Assembly: GCA_019925795.1 (NCBI GenBank)
Contig: CM034305.1
Location: forward strand, 61,368,573-61,432,572
Reading direction: 5' to 3'
Length of the DNA: 64,000 nt
Origin: Dendrobium chrysotoxum
Lineage: Eukaryota > Streptophyta > Magnoliopsida > Asparagales > Orchidaceae
Both the position numbers and the translations under genes were made by a program. Positions within the stretch are counted from its first letter, which is position 1. The number at the start of each line of letters is the position of its first letter. Of the stretch, positions 23,190-35,038 are shown piece by piece. The notes under the pieces are model-generated. The model had not been told where the DNA came from. It worked only from the letters and a program-made list of their open reading frames with translations, and did no database searches.

Positions 23190-24264
23190 ACGTGGAATGC
23201 CCCGACTTCAAGGAGGTCTACTCCTTTTTGTCCACAGGCAACGAGCGCCTAGTGTATGATTTTCTCCTTGAAAATAGATACCTATTCAAAACTCAAAAGC
23301 TTTGTATTCAAGTACTTCCCTTAGGAAATTCCTTGTTTGGGAACTTCTTGCCAGAGGCCTCGCAGGACACTTTGGTCGTGATAAGACTATTGAGGCTGTA
23401 GAGTACCACTTCTTTTGGCCTAGCTGGAAAAAAGATGTGGGTAAGATGGTCAGTAGGTGCCACACTTGTCAATTGGCCAAACAACGTAAGCATAACACAG
23501 GTCTCTACACCCATTTACCAGTTCCCAGTTGTCCATGGCAGGATGTCTGCATGGACTTCGTTCTTAACCTGCCCAAGACTTCTCGGAGGAATGATACCAT
23601 ATGTGTGTAGTTGACCGCTTCTCTAAGATGGCACATTTCGTACCCTGCTCCAAAACATATGATGCCTCCCTTATTGCTAAGTTATATTTTAATGAGGTCG
23701 TCAGATTACATGGTTTACCCAAGACCATTGTATCTGATAGGGATGTCAAATTCACGAGTTATTTCTAGAAGACTCTAGATGAAAATGGGCACCAAATTAC
23801 AGTTTTCCATAGCCTTTCATCCTCAGACAGATGGTCAAACTGAAGTGGTCAATAAGAGTCTAGGAAATTTGTTGAGGTCCTTAATAGGTGAACACGTTAA
23901 AGTCTGGGATTCCAAACTCCCCACGGCTAAATTTGGTGGATCGGCCTGCAGATTTCAATATTAATCCCTCTTTTAATATTGAAGATTTAGTATCCTATGA
24001 GGGTCCAGAATTTAACCCACCTAATCCACTACAAACTGAGTCTTGTGTGAACCCACCCTGTGAGAACCCAATCCTTCCTCCACTTCCAAATATTTCCAAA
24101 GCTCCTATTGCGGAGAAGGTGACATCATTTCCATGAAAGAGGGTGGACGAAGAAGGTATTTAGTAAGGCGGAGAGGTAAGCCAGAGATAGATAACACTTG
24201 GTTAGAGCGTGAGGAGCTTCAGCGAATTGATCCAGATGCACTAGAGATCTATGAGAGCACCTAG
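23190..24264 (+). pseudogene. Ty3/gypsy integrase with internal deletion (element C)
   Basis: An N-terminal HHCC zinc module reads GHFGRDKTIEAVEYHFFWPS and SRCHTCQLAKQRKH. Then comes the core, with the first catalytic Asp in DVCMDFVLNLPKT, a frameshift at 23608, the second in VSDRDVKFTS and a Glu in HPQTDGQTEVVNKSLGNLLR. A stop (TAG, 23767) and shifts interrupt it. At about 23930 the core jumps into a C-terminal linker (FNIEDLVSYEGPEFNPPNP), so several hundred bases of integrase C-terminus seem deleted. The tail ends VRRRGKPEIDNTWLEREELQ with a final TAG at 24262-24264. Confidence 0.87.
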
Positions 24265-24308
24265 AACACATACTAGACGGAGTCGAGCTCTTTTCCACCC
24301 CGGGAGAA

Positions 24309-24872
24309 TGATGAGGACATCCGACCGTGGAAAGTTTATCAGAGAAGGGGCCGAAGATCTACGGCTATGATTGGACCACTTGAGGGAGTAGACTTATGTG
24401 ACCCCATGGGGCACTTCTGTCATTAGACATGTCATTTTATTTTGGTTATTATAGACCCCTCCCCCTCTTTGGAGAGGATGATGATTATTATGAATGAAAA
24501 ATTTCTTCACCTTGTTTTTTGGTGAGGGTAAAGCATCACACGTCAGCCACAGGAAGCATCCGGGCTCGCGGCATCCCCCCTCCCCTCCTTTCCTCCTAGC
24601 CGCCGGCATCCCCCCCCCCCCCCCCCAACCCAAACGCTTGGCCGACTCTCACCAAACCGTCGGCCCCTCTTTCCTCTTAGCCGCTGGCCTCCCTCTCACC
24701 CTACGCTTAGCCGACCCCCTCCTCTCCCCCGCCCCCCTACCTACCCGCCAGCTCCACCCCTCCTAGCCGTGGCCACCACTCCCTCCCTTGTCTCCCAAAA
24801 TTTCAAACCTAGCATTCAATACTTTCCTAACTTGGCTCATTATAAATTTGGAAAGTCAATGATTTCAGATTC
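24309..24872 (+). mobile_element. 3' LTR of element C, truncated
   Basis: Begins TGATGAGGACATCCGACCG after a short purine stretch (GGGAGAA), and matches the 5' LTR from 18104 through the TATA region, poly-C run (about 24608-24626) and GC-rich tract, to GAAAGTCAATGATTTCA at about 24872. The match then stops, so about 1.2 kb of LTR is missing. It has a deletion of about 60 bp after GGACCACTT relative to the 5' LTR, together with a different poly-C length. Confidence 0.85.
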
Positions 24873-25132
24873 AAGTGCTTCAAGCACAAGTTATACACAT
24901 CTTTCAAAGCATGGTTAACTTAATTTAGGCACTCTGTATATTTCTTGACGTGATGGGCGGGACACACACTTTGGCTACGCCTTTATAGAGGAAATGCATA
25001 AATGCCACCGAAAGTTACTTGAAATTTTGCATTAAAAAGGTAGTGGATAAAAAAATGGTTTAAAAGAAAAATGAATGCAAGTTTACAAAACAAAAAATGA
25101 ATATGTTGCCTCACAAAATGTGTAAAAATAGA
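24873..25132. other. Short unassigned stretch
   Basis: Unrelated to the LTR on its left and the LINE on its right. Contains a small GC-richer patch (TGATGGGCGGGACACACAC near 24950). Nothing else is recognised. Confidence 0.3.
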
Positions 25133-26312
25133 ACAACATCAAGCCTTTATCCCATTATGTGGGGTCGGCTACATGAATCTTTTTTTCTCCATTGTGATCT
25201 ATTAAGAGTCAGTCACATTTAAATCTAATAAAGAAAGATCATTTCTAATATTTTCTAACCAAGTCTTTTTGGGTCTACCTCAACCTTTCTTAACATAAGT
25301 CAATTCTAATACATCTACTTTCATAACCGGATCATTGGAAGGCCGCCGTTTTATGTGACCAAACCATCTAAGGTGACTCTCTCTAATCTTATCTTCTACT
25401 GGAGCTACTCCAACCTTTTCACGTAGATGCTCATTTCATATCATCTCTCTAAGAGTAAAGCCACTCATCCACCTAAGCATCCTCATCTCTGCAACACTTA
25501 ATTTAATATTATGCTTCTCTTTTAATGGCCAACATTCTGCACCATAAAGCATTGCAGGTCTCACCACCATCTTTTAGAATTTTCCCTTAAGTTTGAGGGG
25601 GACTTTTCTCTCACACAACAAGCCCGATGCATTCCTCCACTTCAACCATCCAACTTGAATTATGCTAATAATATCACCATCTATTTCACCGTCACTCTGT
25701 ACAATAGAACTATGGTATCTAAAATGTGTACTCTTATTAATGACATGATCGCCCAAAATCACACTCCCCCCACTAGCTCTATTACCACTAAAATAACACA
25801 CCATATATTCAGTTTTAGATCTACTCAAACGAAAACCTTTAGACTCTAAGGTTAACCTCCATAATTCTAGTTTACCTTCAACTCCCTCCATAGTCTTATC
25901 CACAAGAAAAATATCATCAGCAAAAAGCATACACCAGGGTACAATCTCTTGCAAATGTCTAGAAAGAACATCCATGACTAAAGCAAAAAGATATGGGCTT
26001 AAGGCTGATCCTTGATGTAATCCAACAGAAATAAGAAAATACTTGGTCAAACCACCTTGTGTTTGAACACAAGTGACAGCTCCTGCATGCATATCCTTAA
26101 TGACTTGAATATAAACATTATTAACACCTTTCTTTTCTAGAATTATCCATAGCACATCTCTTGAAACTTTATCATATGCTTTCTCTAAATCAGCACATCT
26201 CTTGGAACTTTATCATATGCTTTCTCTAAATCAATAAATATCATATGAAGATCCTTTTTATTCTATCTATACTTCTCCATCAAACCTCTCAATAAATGAA
26301 TAGCTTCCATAG
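25133..26312 (-). pseudogene. LINE, 5'-truncated, with RT domain (copy 2)
   Basis: The 3' end on the minus strand is at about 25133, with the same conserved segment as 17854 (GTGGGGTCGGCTACATGAATC-like). The frame 25574-26155 encodes the RT palm: LHQGSALSPYLFALVMDVLS, the catalytic FADDIFLVDKT, then LTLESKGFRLSRSKTEYM. Upstream in other frames: DLHMIFIDLEKAYDKVPRD, LMEKYR and TMEAIHL near 26300, where the element ends. A 41-bp direct duplication (26151-26191 and 26192-26232) shifts the frame just before the palm. The endonuclease domain is absent. This is a dead copy. Confidence 0.86.
26151..26232. repeat. 41-bp tandem duplication inside the LINE
   Basis: Two adjacent 41-bp units starting AGCACATCTCTTG and ending TCTCTAAATC, with one base difference (GAAAC against GGAAC). 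Since 41 is not a multiple of 3, it breaks the LINE frame. Confidence 0.9.
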
Positions 26313-27087
26313 TAATAATAGAAATGTTTCAAAAAAGAATTGATAACTTACAGAACCTCAAAAAAATCTCATCGTCAACAAAGTTCAAATGAAAGCAAAC
26401 TTGTAAGCAAAAAAGGGTGCAAGCATACACCTAGTAAAGCACATCAATTAGCACATTAAAATAATGCATATATGTGCATCAAAAAACATGCAAGTCATTT
26501 TAAAAATGTGAGGTGATTTGTTAAAAAGAGGGTAACACACCGAAAAGTGCGACACATCGTAAAACACGCAAACCACTATAACAAAAATGATGAAAGTATT
26601 GCATCATGGAACGCACCAAATAGTGCTCCAAAAAGTGTGGGTTACAAAATACTCACATGACACATCACATTGCATGCACATGTGCTAAAGTGAATCGAAA
26701 AGGCAGAGAATGCTCGTAGAGGTCATTTCTTTTTAAGTATTCTGAGTTAACTACATTAGGAATACATATATTTTAATTTTTAGGGTATTTCGTATGAAAC
26801 AAAACATATTCAAACTATTATTGTATGTGTTTGAATACTTCCAGTAGGACCAGTACCTAGTTTTTTAATGAATTTGGAATTTGTCTGAATAAAATGAATT
26901 CCAAATTCATCACTAGCAAACAATCTCACTATCCTTGCTCACGATTCCTGTTTCCTAGAGATCGCTTGAAAATCATGCTTAATAGAGGTCACTCACGACC
27001 TCCGGAAATGCACATGAAATACAATAGACGAATTGTCTAAATTAGAAAGATGCTTGAGTTAATATGTGATTACAATTTTATGCCAAC
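26313..27087. other. Unassigned AT-rich stretch
   Basis: Includes a patch of CG-containing words at 26525-26650 (GTGCGACACATCG, AACACGCAAACC). No gene or element ends were recognised. Confidence 0.3.
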
Positions 27088-27436
27088 AGCTTTTCATAAA
27101 TCTTGGAACATTAAAATTCATTCATTTCATAGAAGCTAAATCAATGTAAGAATAACATTTCAATGTGAAAGAACTAACAAATACAAACTAGCGATGGGAA
27201 AATAAAATTTTATAAATAAATAATAAAAGATGAAAACCATATTAATACCATATATTTGGCTATCACATCACCAACACTATGGAACTAAGCAGAACAATGC
27301 ACACCAACCTTATTTGATGGCAAATACTTCTCCACTTTGTTCTGCAAAGAAGACTGTGCCACTGCAGTCAGTGCTTTCGTCTGAGGGAAGTGAGATGGCG
27401 ATCCCTTATCAAATGTGAAGTCCACAGCATCCTGCA
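27088..27436 (-). pseudogene. Paralogous exon fragment of the 47.3-kb coding segment
   Basis: Collinear with 47089-47430, including the intron side (TTTTCATAAATCTTGGAACATTA and TTAATACCATATATTT). The exon part, 27309-27431 on the minus strand, reads QDAVDFTFDKGSPSHFPQ, then TKALTAVAQSSLQNKVEKYL and PSNK. The 47-kb copy has QDGAEFAFRDRSSSHLLS, then KKTMAVMAQPAV and SEKRSPSNE. It is followed by a donor (AAG/GTTGGT), as in the other copy. At 27431 it begins after TGCAG, a possible acceptor, whereas the 47-kb copy is continuous exon there. Upstream exons are not found nearby, so this is a partial copy. Confidence 0.6.
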
Positions 27437-27559
27437 TTTATTTGTACCCAAATTTATATATATCACCATCCTTACCATATATTTCTATCATATTTTTCGA
27501 AGAGATTATGCCACCAAAAACATATCATATGATATCCATATCTACACAACATTACACGT

Positions 27560-28390
27560 GTTTCATAGAGATTCATTCCCACTTAGTACAAGATAAAAAT
27601 GAAAAGCAGCGAAGAACATTTTCAGGCTTCTAAAGGAAGCACAGAACAGAAAGGAGGTTCAGGCATTTAGCTGCTAGCATTCCAGTCAAACAAAAACACC
27701 AAGCTAAAGTGATAAAATAAAAGCTATTGGGAAAACAAACAATGTCTCTCATATGCCTTCCTTTTAAAAATAAAATGAAAGAAAATTGTATTGCCCAATA
27801 AACATTTTTTTCCGGAAAAAAGGATTGATTATAATAGTTCTATCTGTTAATTTTATATTTAGCATGAAATTCCACCCAAAAATCCCTAGTGATCTGAAGT
27901 ATCAGCCATGTCTAAGTCCGGCAAACTTAGGAATAATGCAACGCAATACATTTTCAAGATTATGCAAGAAAAATAGTTGAAATGAAAAGTTTCTTCAACA
28001 ATAGAAATTCTTTAAAATATTAGAAATTATATAATGGCATCCCCTCATCCTGCAGTCAAACCAAAAGTTACAAAAAAGAATCCTCCCGAAATTCAGGGAT
28101 CCTTCACAGCCTTTCAACAGCATCCCAGTTTATCAAACTCGCAAAAAGTACACATCTCATGTAAATTCAACACATCTTTTGATGTAATAATGATTATTAA
28201 ATCCAAATATCAAGACTGCCTAGTAAACTACTCGAATAAACTACAGAGATGTAAATCAACTCTTTACCACTATTGGAAGAAACAAGATAACTAATACAGA
28301 GATAACAAACTCTATCAAGAAAGTCCGGACAACTTCCAAGTTTTTCTAAAAGTGAGCAAGGAAAGGGGCCTTCACGCAAAATTAAATTTA
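27560..28390. repeat. Dispersed intron-like repeat, copy 2
   Basis: Collinear with 15370-16330 (see that entry) and immediately beside the exon fragment at 27309-27431. This suggests it was intron or inserted sequence of that gene copy. There is no conserved frame. Confidence 0.58.
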
Positions 28391-30740
28391 ACCAAGATAA
28401 ATAAATGGAAGCATAATCTTTAATTGATTATTTAGAATTGAATAGAACTAAAATGATACTTTAAGCAACCCAAGTTCAAAATCTTCAAATCAAAAATTTA
28501 TAGCAGAAGTAATTTAATTATCTAAATCTTAATGTGGTCAGATTTCTCAAAAAAACTAAGATAATCACAATAATATTGTTGCAGATGAAAGTTCTTAATC
28601 GGTGGTTTAGGGAAGAAGAAAAATATTGCAAAGAAATATATCAAGATAGCCAGAAGATAAATATAGTTACTAGAAGTGGTTCGTTGAGCTGCCAGCAACC
28701 TTCCCAATACTTGAAAGTCCTCCAAGGGTTTGCACACTTACTAAAAAAAAACATCAATCAAGCAAAAAAGCACACAAACGCTTGAACAAGTTCATACCAA
28801 CTTAGTCTTTCATTCATAACCGAGTTTCCATTGCAAAATGGGCTACTTTATAGGCATGAAAAAAAGGAGACCAAATTACACTACAATGAAATAAAATAAA
28901 GGGACAGGGATGTTGGCTGACCCCTTTTTTAAATTTTTTAGATGGTGGAGAAAACAAAGAGAGTAGACAATACAAAGAGTCACAAGAAACTTCAAGGAGG
29001 AGATAGAGATGGTCGACCATGATAAAACCCTAAAAAAATAACAAGGCTCAATGACTCGACCTAATGCTCAAACCGGCTCAAATACATCAAAAGGACTTAA
29101 AGTACATAAAAATGACAAGACAATTTGATGTAGGATGGTTTAGGCTTACGGTTCACCAATAAAGCCTAAGAAGAGATGCACAGCAAAAAAATATATAAAA
29201 TAAAAAATTTCAATCCCAGGTTATCAATTCTCAACTTTAACAAATACCAAACATCTTAACGTAAAAATAGTAAACATGCATCTTTTTTGCCATATAATAA
29301 TGAAATAAATGACAAAATTAAAAATCTTCCGACAAAAATAATAAACATAAAATTTAACAAATAATCTTCCTATGACAAAAAGAAGCAAGCATGTATCATA
29401 TTCGACAAAATTTCAATTACATGCACACACCAGCTACTAAACAAATTAATAGTGAGATGAGGATAGAAATCAACCAATAGATGATCCAAGCCTTGCATTA
29501 GTAAAAAAGACACTTGAAAGTAGCCATCAAGATATGTGAAGCACTCAAAAAATACACATCCAATAGCCCGCACATGAGAACTGAGGAAAAATGAAATTTT
29601 AGTTCATTACTTAATTTTTTTTAATTTTTCATGCCTAACTGGTCATATTTAAACCTAAAAAACCCAAATACAAGAAAGTTTTCAAAATCCAATAAGATTT
29701 GGTCAAATACAGCAAGTTCCAACACATCCTACTCGAATTCCGATAAGATCCAAAATTTTCCTGAGAAAAATACCTGTTAATCTCCCAAAAATAGTCAAAA
29801 ACCACGGGAGGAAAGAATTGCTTTGAAAAAGCATTTGAGGCATTAACCTCAACTGCGCGAGACTTCCGCCTCATTGTCACCAACAAGTTTACAACTTTTT
29901 TTGAGAGGTCCGCCATGAGGCTTTATGTCTTGAAGTATTTGAGGCAACCCCTCAATGAGATTATATTACATTGCATTACATTATATACTTATATTTAATA
30001 AAACTAATACAACTATTGCCCCACAACATTATGGTTGTGAAATCTACAGCCCAGTGCGAGAGTGTTGTTTTCTTTGTGCGAGTTTGAGACCCAAGGGAGG
30101 AAGGTCGTGCCGATCAAGAGTTTCCCAAGCGAAATCAAGATCTCTTTGATCGAGTATGAGAGATAGAGTGATCGAGATTGGGTGGAGGTGATTTTTGTCA
30201 AGAACGTAGTCGAGTAAATAATTATGATTTTTTTTAATGGAGTAATTTTTCTAATTGATGACATTAGAATTAGTAGTCTGCAATGCTTTTAGTTTGCCTT
30301 CTAGTATTCGTTCCATTTCTTACTTAAGAAAGCCTAGCTGTTTTACTTTTTCTTTATGAATTGCATTTCATTCATGTTGGCTAGATTATTCAATTTGGAG
30401 GTTTAATAACATATTTGTGCCATTCTTCTTAATTGGTATCCATCATTTATACATCTAAAATCTTTTGAAATAAAATTTCACAAAATCTCAACTAAAAAGG
30501 AAATAAGAAATTGAGGTGGAATGATTGTCCTTTTTTTACTTTGAAATGCTAAGCGCAAAAGATAAGCACTTCTTATCTAATTGCTTTCAATTAATGATTC
30601 AATGAACATGAGCTCAATAAGCACCAATTATTTTTTTTTTTTTTTTTTGGTTATTATTTAGTTTCAAGTTTGTTTTTTCCTCTATTTTCATTTTTTTATA
30701 TTTCATTTCTTAATTATCTTGTTACTTTTTTTTGTTTATT
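28391..30740. other. Unassigned, mostly AT-rich
   Basis: One minus-strand open frame (29635-29916) starts MADLSKKVVNLLVTMRRKSR. I do not recognise it and it lacks supporting context. Near 30050-30200 a GC-richer patch resembles an untranslated leader. No element ends were found. Confidence 0.3.
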
Positions 30741-30749
30741 AGAATGGTT

Positions 30750-31945
30750 GATGGAGCAAGAAGAAAATATCCAGCTTGAAAATAGCGCTCAAGTTGAAGT
30801 GTTTGCGAAAGGTGCAAACAATCATGCTTAGTTGATATATAAATTTTGTGAAGAGCAAATTACTGGGGATGTTAAAAGACTAAAAGATCACTTGGCTAAC
30901 ACACATCCAAATGTTTGAGCGTGTGAGCAAGATTAAGTTAAATAAATGTGTTGAATATTTAAAAAATTATAACACCTCAAAGTAAATAGATCAATGAAAT
31001 ATGGAGAAACTTATTAGGAATAGCTCTTTATTTTAATTCCAAACAAGATAGTTCCAACAGTACAAATCATTTTCTTTCTTCTGTTAAAGGAGCTCTAGAA
31101 CTAAAGGACATTTGTTATGAATTTGGATAAAAATTAGCAATATAATAACTCTCAAGTAATTCCACCTCCAGATTACGAAAGAACATAGAAAAATAATATG
31201 TTTAGATATTGCAGTGTTCTTTCATGAGAATGAAATTCCGATTAACATTTCTAGGAGTTTTTAATAAATTGATGTGCATCACTCTGTTGGGAACTATGAT
31301 CGAAGACTAGATCTTCCAAGAATGTATGAGCTTCAAACATGAATGTTAAGGAGGTAGAACAACGATAAAGATAGTTGATAGGGTGAAGAAAACATAAGTT
31401 AAAACAGAAGTTATAACAATGTCAAATAGTTTGTCAAATAACAAACAAAGGAGCATTAAAAACTTCCTTATTAACAATCATTATGAGATTGCATTTTTTA
31501 AATTTTCTAATAAATAAACCTTTGTTAAAGATGCACAGCTGCTATTTAAAATGCTTAATGAGGCTATTGAGGAAGTAGAAGTGAGCTTTAGTTGTTCAAG
31601 TGATTACTAATAACTAATAATATAAGTGCCTCTAAGATTGTAGGGAGAATGTTAATTAAAAAAAGGAGGCATCTTTATCAAACTTCATGTGCTGCTCATT
31701 GTCTTGATTTAATGCTCAAAAAACTAAGACAATTGGCACAATACAAACATGCTTTGCTCAAAGCAAAAAAAGTAGCTAGCAAGTTTATTTGCAATCATTT
31801 CTAAGTGTTGAACTTGATGCGAAAATTTATATATAAAAAGTATCTAGCTAAACTTTTCAAGATATGTCACTGCTTATTTGATTTTGCAAAGATTTAACAA
31901 GTTAGAACAACCTTTGAAGACCATATTTGCTTCTAAAGAATGAAA
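30750..31945 (+). pseudogene. hAT-family transposase, decayed
   Basis: The order of a plant hAT transposase is recoverable across frames. It starts with a BED-like zinc-finger segment KFCEEQITGDVKRLKDHLAN and THP (about 30850-30915). A DUF659-like part follows: FFHENEIPINIS, then VGNYDRRLDLPRMYEL near 31285-31335. The catalytic-domain region reads LFKMLNEAIEEV, SKIVGRMLIKKRRHLYQTSC and AAHCLDLMLKKLRQL, and then FICNHF (31540-31800), with RFNKLEQPLKTIFASKE at about 31890-31940. Stops and shifts are many. The C-terminal dimerisation region is not found, and a solo LTR begins 75 bp downstream. No TIRs were identified. Confidence 0.75.
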
Positions 31946-32020
31946 AAGAAATTTTATACACGGGAGATGGTGGGTACCAAATGTATCATATGTATTGGCT
32001 TGATGGGTATACATGTGATG

Positions 32021-33669
32021 TGATGGGGACATCAGATCATGGAAGGTTTATCAGCGACGTGGCAAGAGATCTACAGCCACGATTGAGTCGATGTACTTTT
32101 GAGTCGTATTATGCATTTGACATTTATTTGTTATGATGTATTTGTTTATTTTGTTTTTCCGTTATTACCCTTGTTTAAAGGGAGGTTGTATGTAAGCCCT
32201 ATGGGCATTAGTGTCTTTTGTGTTTGAGTCCTTTGTATCAAGGCTATTTATAGCCCGCATGTTGTCTTTTGTTGGTCAATGAATGAATATTATGAAAAAA
32301 ATTTCTGCATCCATATGTTTGGAGAGAGAGCTTGAGAGTTCTTGGAGAGAGCTTGGAGAAAACTCCTTGGTGAAGGGCAATGCAATACCCATCAATCGGT
32401 GGAAGCGTCCCCGGTTCGTGATTCTTTCAATTTTTCTTTTAGTTTTCCCCTTCTTCTCCATCTACCCGCCGGCCTAAGGTCCCCACAAACCCTTGGCCGC
32501 CGGCCACCTACTCCCTCCCCACCAACCCGCCGGCTTCCCCCACCACCACCACTCCTCTACCTCTCGGCCAAGTCTCCACCCACTTCCCTCATGCCGTCCT
32601 CCTCCCTAACCCATGTCCTTTCCCACTTGAATAATTCCCTAAATTAGATTGACTATAATTAGGATTAATTTTGAATTCAAATCCATTTGATTTGATCTTC
32701 AAAATCTTTCCTAAAACATCAAATCTATTTTAGGAAAGCTTCCTAATTTAAATTATTTTGAAATTCGAATTAGGAGGGATTTAATTAATCTTTCCTAAAT
32801 TCCTAAAGCTAAATTAGGAAGCTTCAATCTATCCCACTAATCCTCTCCTTGCTTTGATTGCCGCCGGCCCCTTTAGATTGGGATTAGGAAATATTTCCTA
32901 ACTCCCATTCCCTCTCCCTTTGGAAACAAATCCAATTCCCTCCTTCCCCCATTAATTCCCCTAGGAATTAAATTCAAACTTAATTCCTTTTCCCTCTAAT
33001 TTAAAATCTGAAATCTAATTTCAGAATTTTAAATGTTCTCTTAATCCTAACTCCTCCAAAACCTAACCCTAACTTCCCAACCCAAGCCCCTCTTGGCTGG
33101 CCACCTTCTCTCACCACCTTCACTTGGATTTTTGGGAGGGAACCCTATTCTCCCAAGGAAAGACGGCAAGGACAGCAGCGGAACATCAATTCAACATGTC
33201 TATGTTTGGGGAAAGACGTTTTCCCTTCAACTAAATCATTAAGGAAAGCTACGACGACCTTCTCCCACATTTCAATCCAATAATTTCAGATTTTGACAAA
33301 GGTGAGCCTCTTTTCTTTTCAATTACTTTCTTAAATCTCCTAACCTTGTAGGTGATGATAAATCGCAAAGAGCCGTGCTTCACCATGTGCCTAAACTTAG
33401 TAAACGTAGGCTTGAGTGTGCTTTCTATGTTACTAATCTCATTGTTAGATTAGGGATTATGTTGACAACCATTTACTTTGCATGTTATTGAGCTTCTAAC
33501 CTATTTTGATAATCCAAGTGCTTGGCATGTAATTTAGCCTAAACGGTTGTGACCGCTCTTACGTTTTCTCTTTTCGTTCACGTTGCTAATAGTCTAATCA
33601 TCATTGTTTTATCAAAGAAATCGTGCAAAGTCTTATGCATTCATTTGCAAACATCGTAGTCCTACATCA
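32021..33669 (+). mobile_element. Solo LTR (1649 bp) related to element C, with target duplication
   Basis: Starts TGATGGGGACATCAGATCATGG and ends GTCCTACATCA, alignable at both ends with the 5' LTR at 18104-19865 (shared GTTTATCAG, AGATCTAC, GGCTATTTATAG, CCTACATCA). Flanked by TGATG at 32016-32020 and TGATG at 33670-33674. The interior has the TATA-like element near 32246 and a C-rich middle. No gag-pol is present. Because the duplicated site equals the first five LTR bases, the duplication is slightly ambiguous. Confidence 0.82.
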
Positions 33670-33944
33670 TGATGTCTCCTAAATTACTCCATATAAAGAT
33701 AATAGTTGTGCCTGGAACTATGTGACAAACATCAATTGAACAATACATTTTAGTCAAAATTGCCTAAGTGGTGTAGCACCGATCCCAATTAGTGGACACA
33801 CTATCAGGATGCAGACCAAGAGAGCCACATTAGAGAGGTGGACCCATTACAAAGAGCTAAATAAAAACAACATAGGAAATTTCATATTTTTCTATTTATT
33901 TTATATATATTGGAAATATTTCATTGTATTTGTTATTATACTTA

Positions 33945-34245
33945 TGTTGTAGCTGATTTAGAGTGCACTTATAGGATCTCATGTCAGTGTGGATGAGTAT
34001 GAGAGCCAACTAAATAGTTGTAAGTGTATGTTTTGTTGACTTAGTCAACATTATGGCTAGCCAAGGGAGTGGTTATTAGGTGTTTACCACGTGTTGTAGT
34101 TGATTTAGAGTGCACTTATATGATCTCATGTCAGTGTGGATGAGTATGAGAGCCAACTAAATAGTTGTGAGTGTATGTTTTGTTGACTTAGTCAACATTA
34201 TGGCTGGCCAAGGGAGTGGTTATTAGGTGTTTACCAAATGTAGTG
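33945..34245. repeat. 147-bp tandem duplication
   Basis: Unit 1 (33945-34091) and unit 2 (from 34092) both start TGTTGTAG and contain GATTTAGAGTGCACTTATA, CATGTCAGTGTGGATGAG and GGGAGTGGTTATTAGGTG. The inverted-repeat partner at 36960-37150 has only one unit, so the duplication arose after the arms formed. Confidence 0.88.
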
Positions 34246-35038
34246 ACCGGCTAACTCTTTCCCTAAAACTTTCAATTTGAATATTTTATATATTTTGTAT
34301 TTAAGAATTTATTTGCTGATGAATGGAGTTATTTGTTAATGCATTCTTAAAAAAAATTAAGTGGAGAACTCATGAGAGAAGACTTGGTGGCTTGATCCGA
34401 AAGTATGCTTTGGTGATCATGCCTTCATACACTTGGCTTGAATGAGTCTGAGTACTTATCTTTTGTTTTAATTTATGTTTATTCTTTTCTATAAAAATTA
34501 TGTGGGATGCTGATTTAATATTTAGTATTGTGATTATGAATCTTCTAGCAATTTTATCATGAATTTTTTCCTTATACTAGTCAGTCAATGAAGTTTAAGT
34601 TCTTGACTTAGTTTAGCTCTTTTCAATATTTTGAGGATCAAATATAGTCCAAACTTTTTATAAACTTTTAAAATTGATCTACAAATTTAATATATTAATT
34701 CCCTCGTAGTTTTATCAATTTCTTTTAATATTTATGTAATCCTAAAATCTTAAATCCTAAACCTTAAAGCAATTTTTCTCATTTTTCAATCTCTGTTCAA
34801 CCACTTTAAAAGTTCTCAAAAATAAAATATAAAAAAACTCTAAATATTTTATAAATTTGTAGGAACCTAACTGAAGATATTTATTTTCATTCTCAAGTAG
34901 AATTTTAAAAAATCTATCTTTTAAAATCTGAAACCACTTTCTCACAATTGGTCAATTCTAAATAGAATTGATCTAGGTTGAGTCTAACGCCAAATTAAGC
35001 ATCCTAAACTCATTCAATGAACCCCATCAACTCCAGAT

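Noticed and set aside
24494..24766. Pro-rich 90-codon plus-strand frame
   Set aside because: Falls in the C-rich tract of the truncated 3' LTR of element C and has no counterpart frame in the 5' LTR.
29635..29916. 93-codon frame starting MADLSKKVVNLL
   Set aside because: Not recognised and without neighbouring exons. Kept only as a remark in the region entry, not as a gene.
32342..32647. 101-codon Pro/Ser-rich plus-strand frame
   Set aside because: Inside the solo LTR at 32021-33669, in the C-rich tract shared by that LTR family.
34757..34945. 62-codon minus-strand frame, identical at 53905-54093
   Set aside because: Conserved between copies only because the whole region is duplicated. It lies within an inverted-repeat arm of likely retroelement origin.
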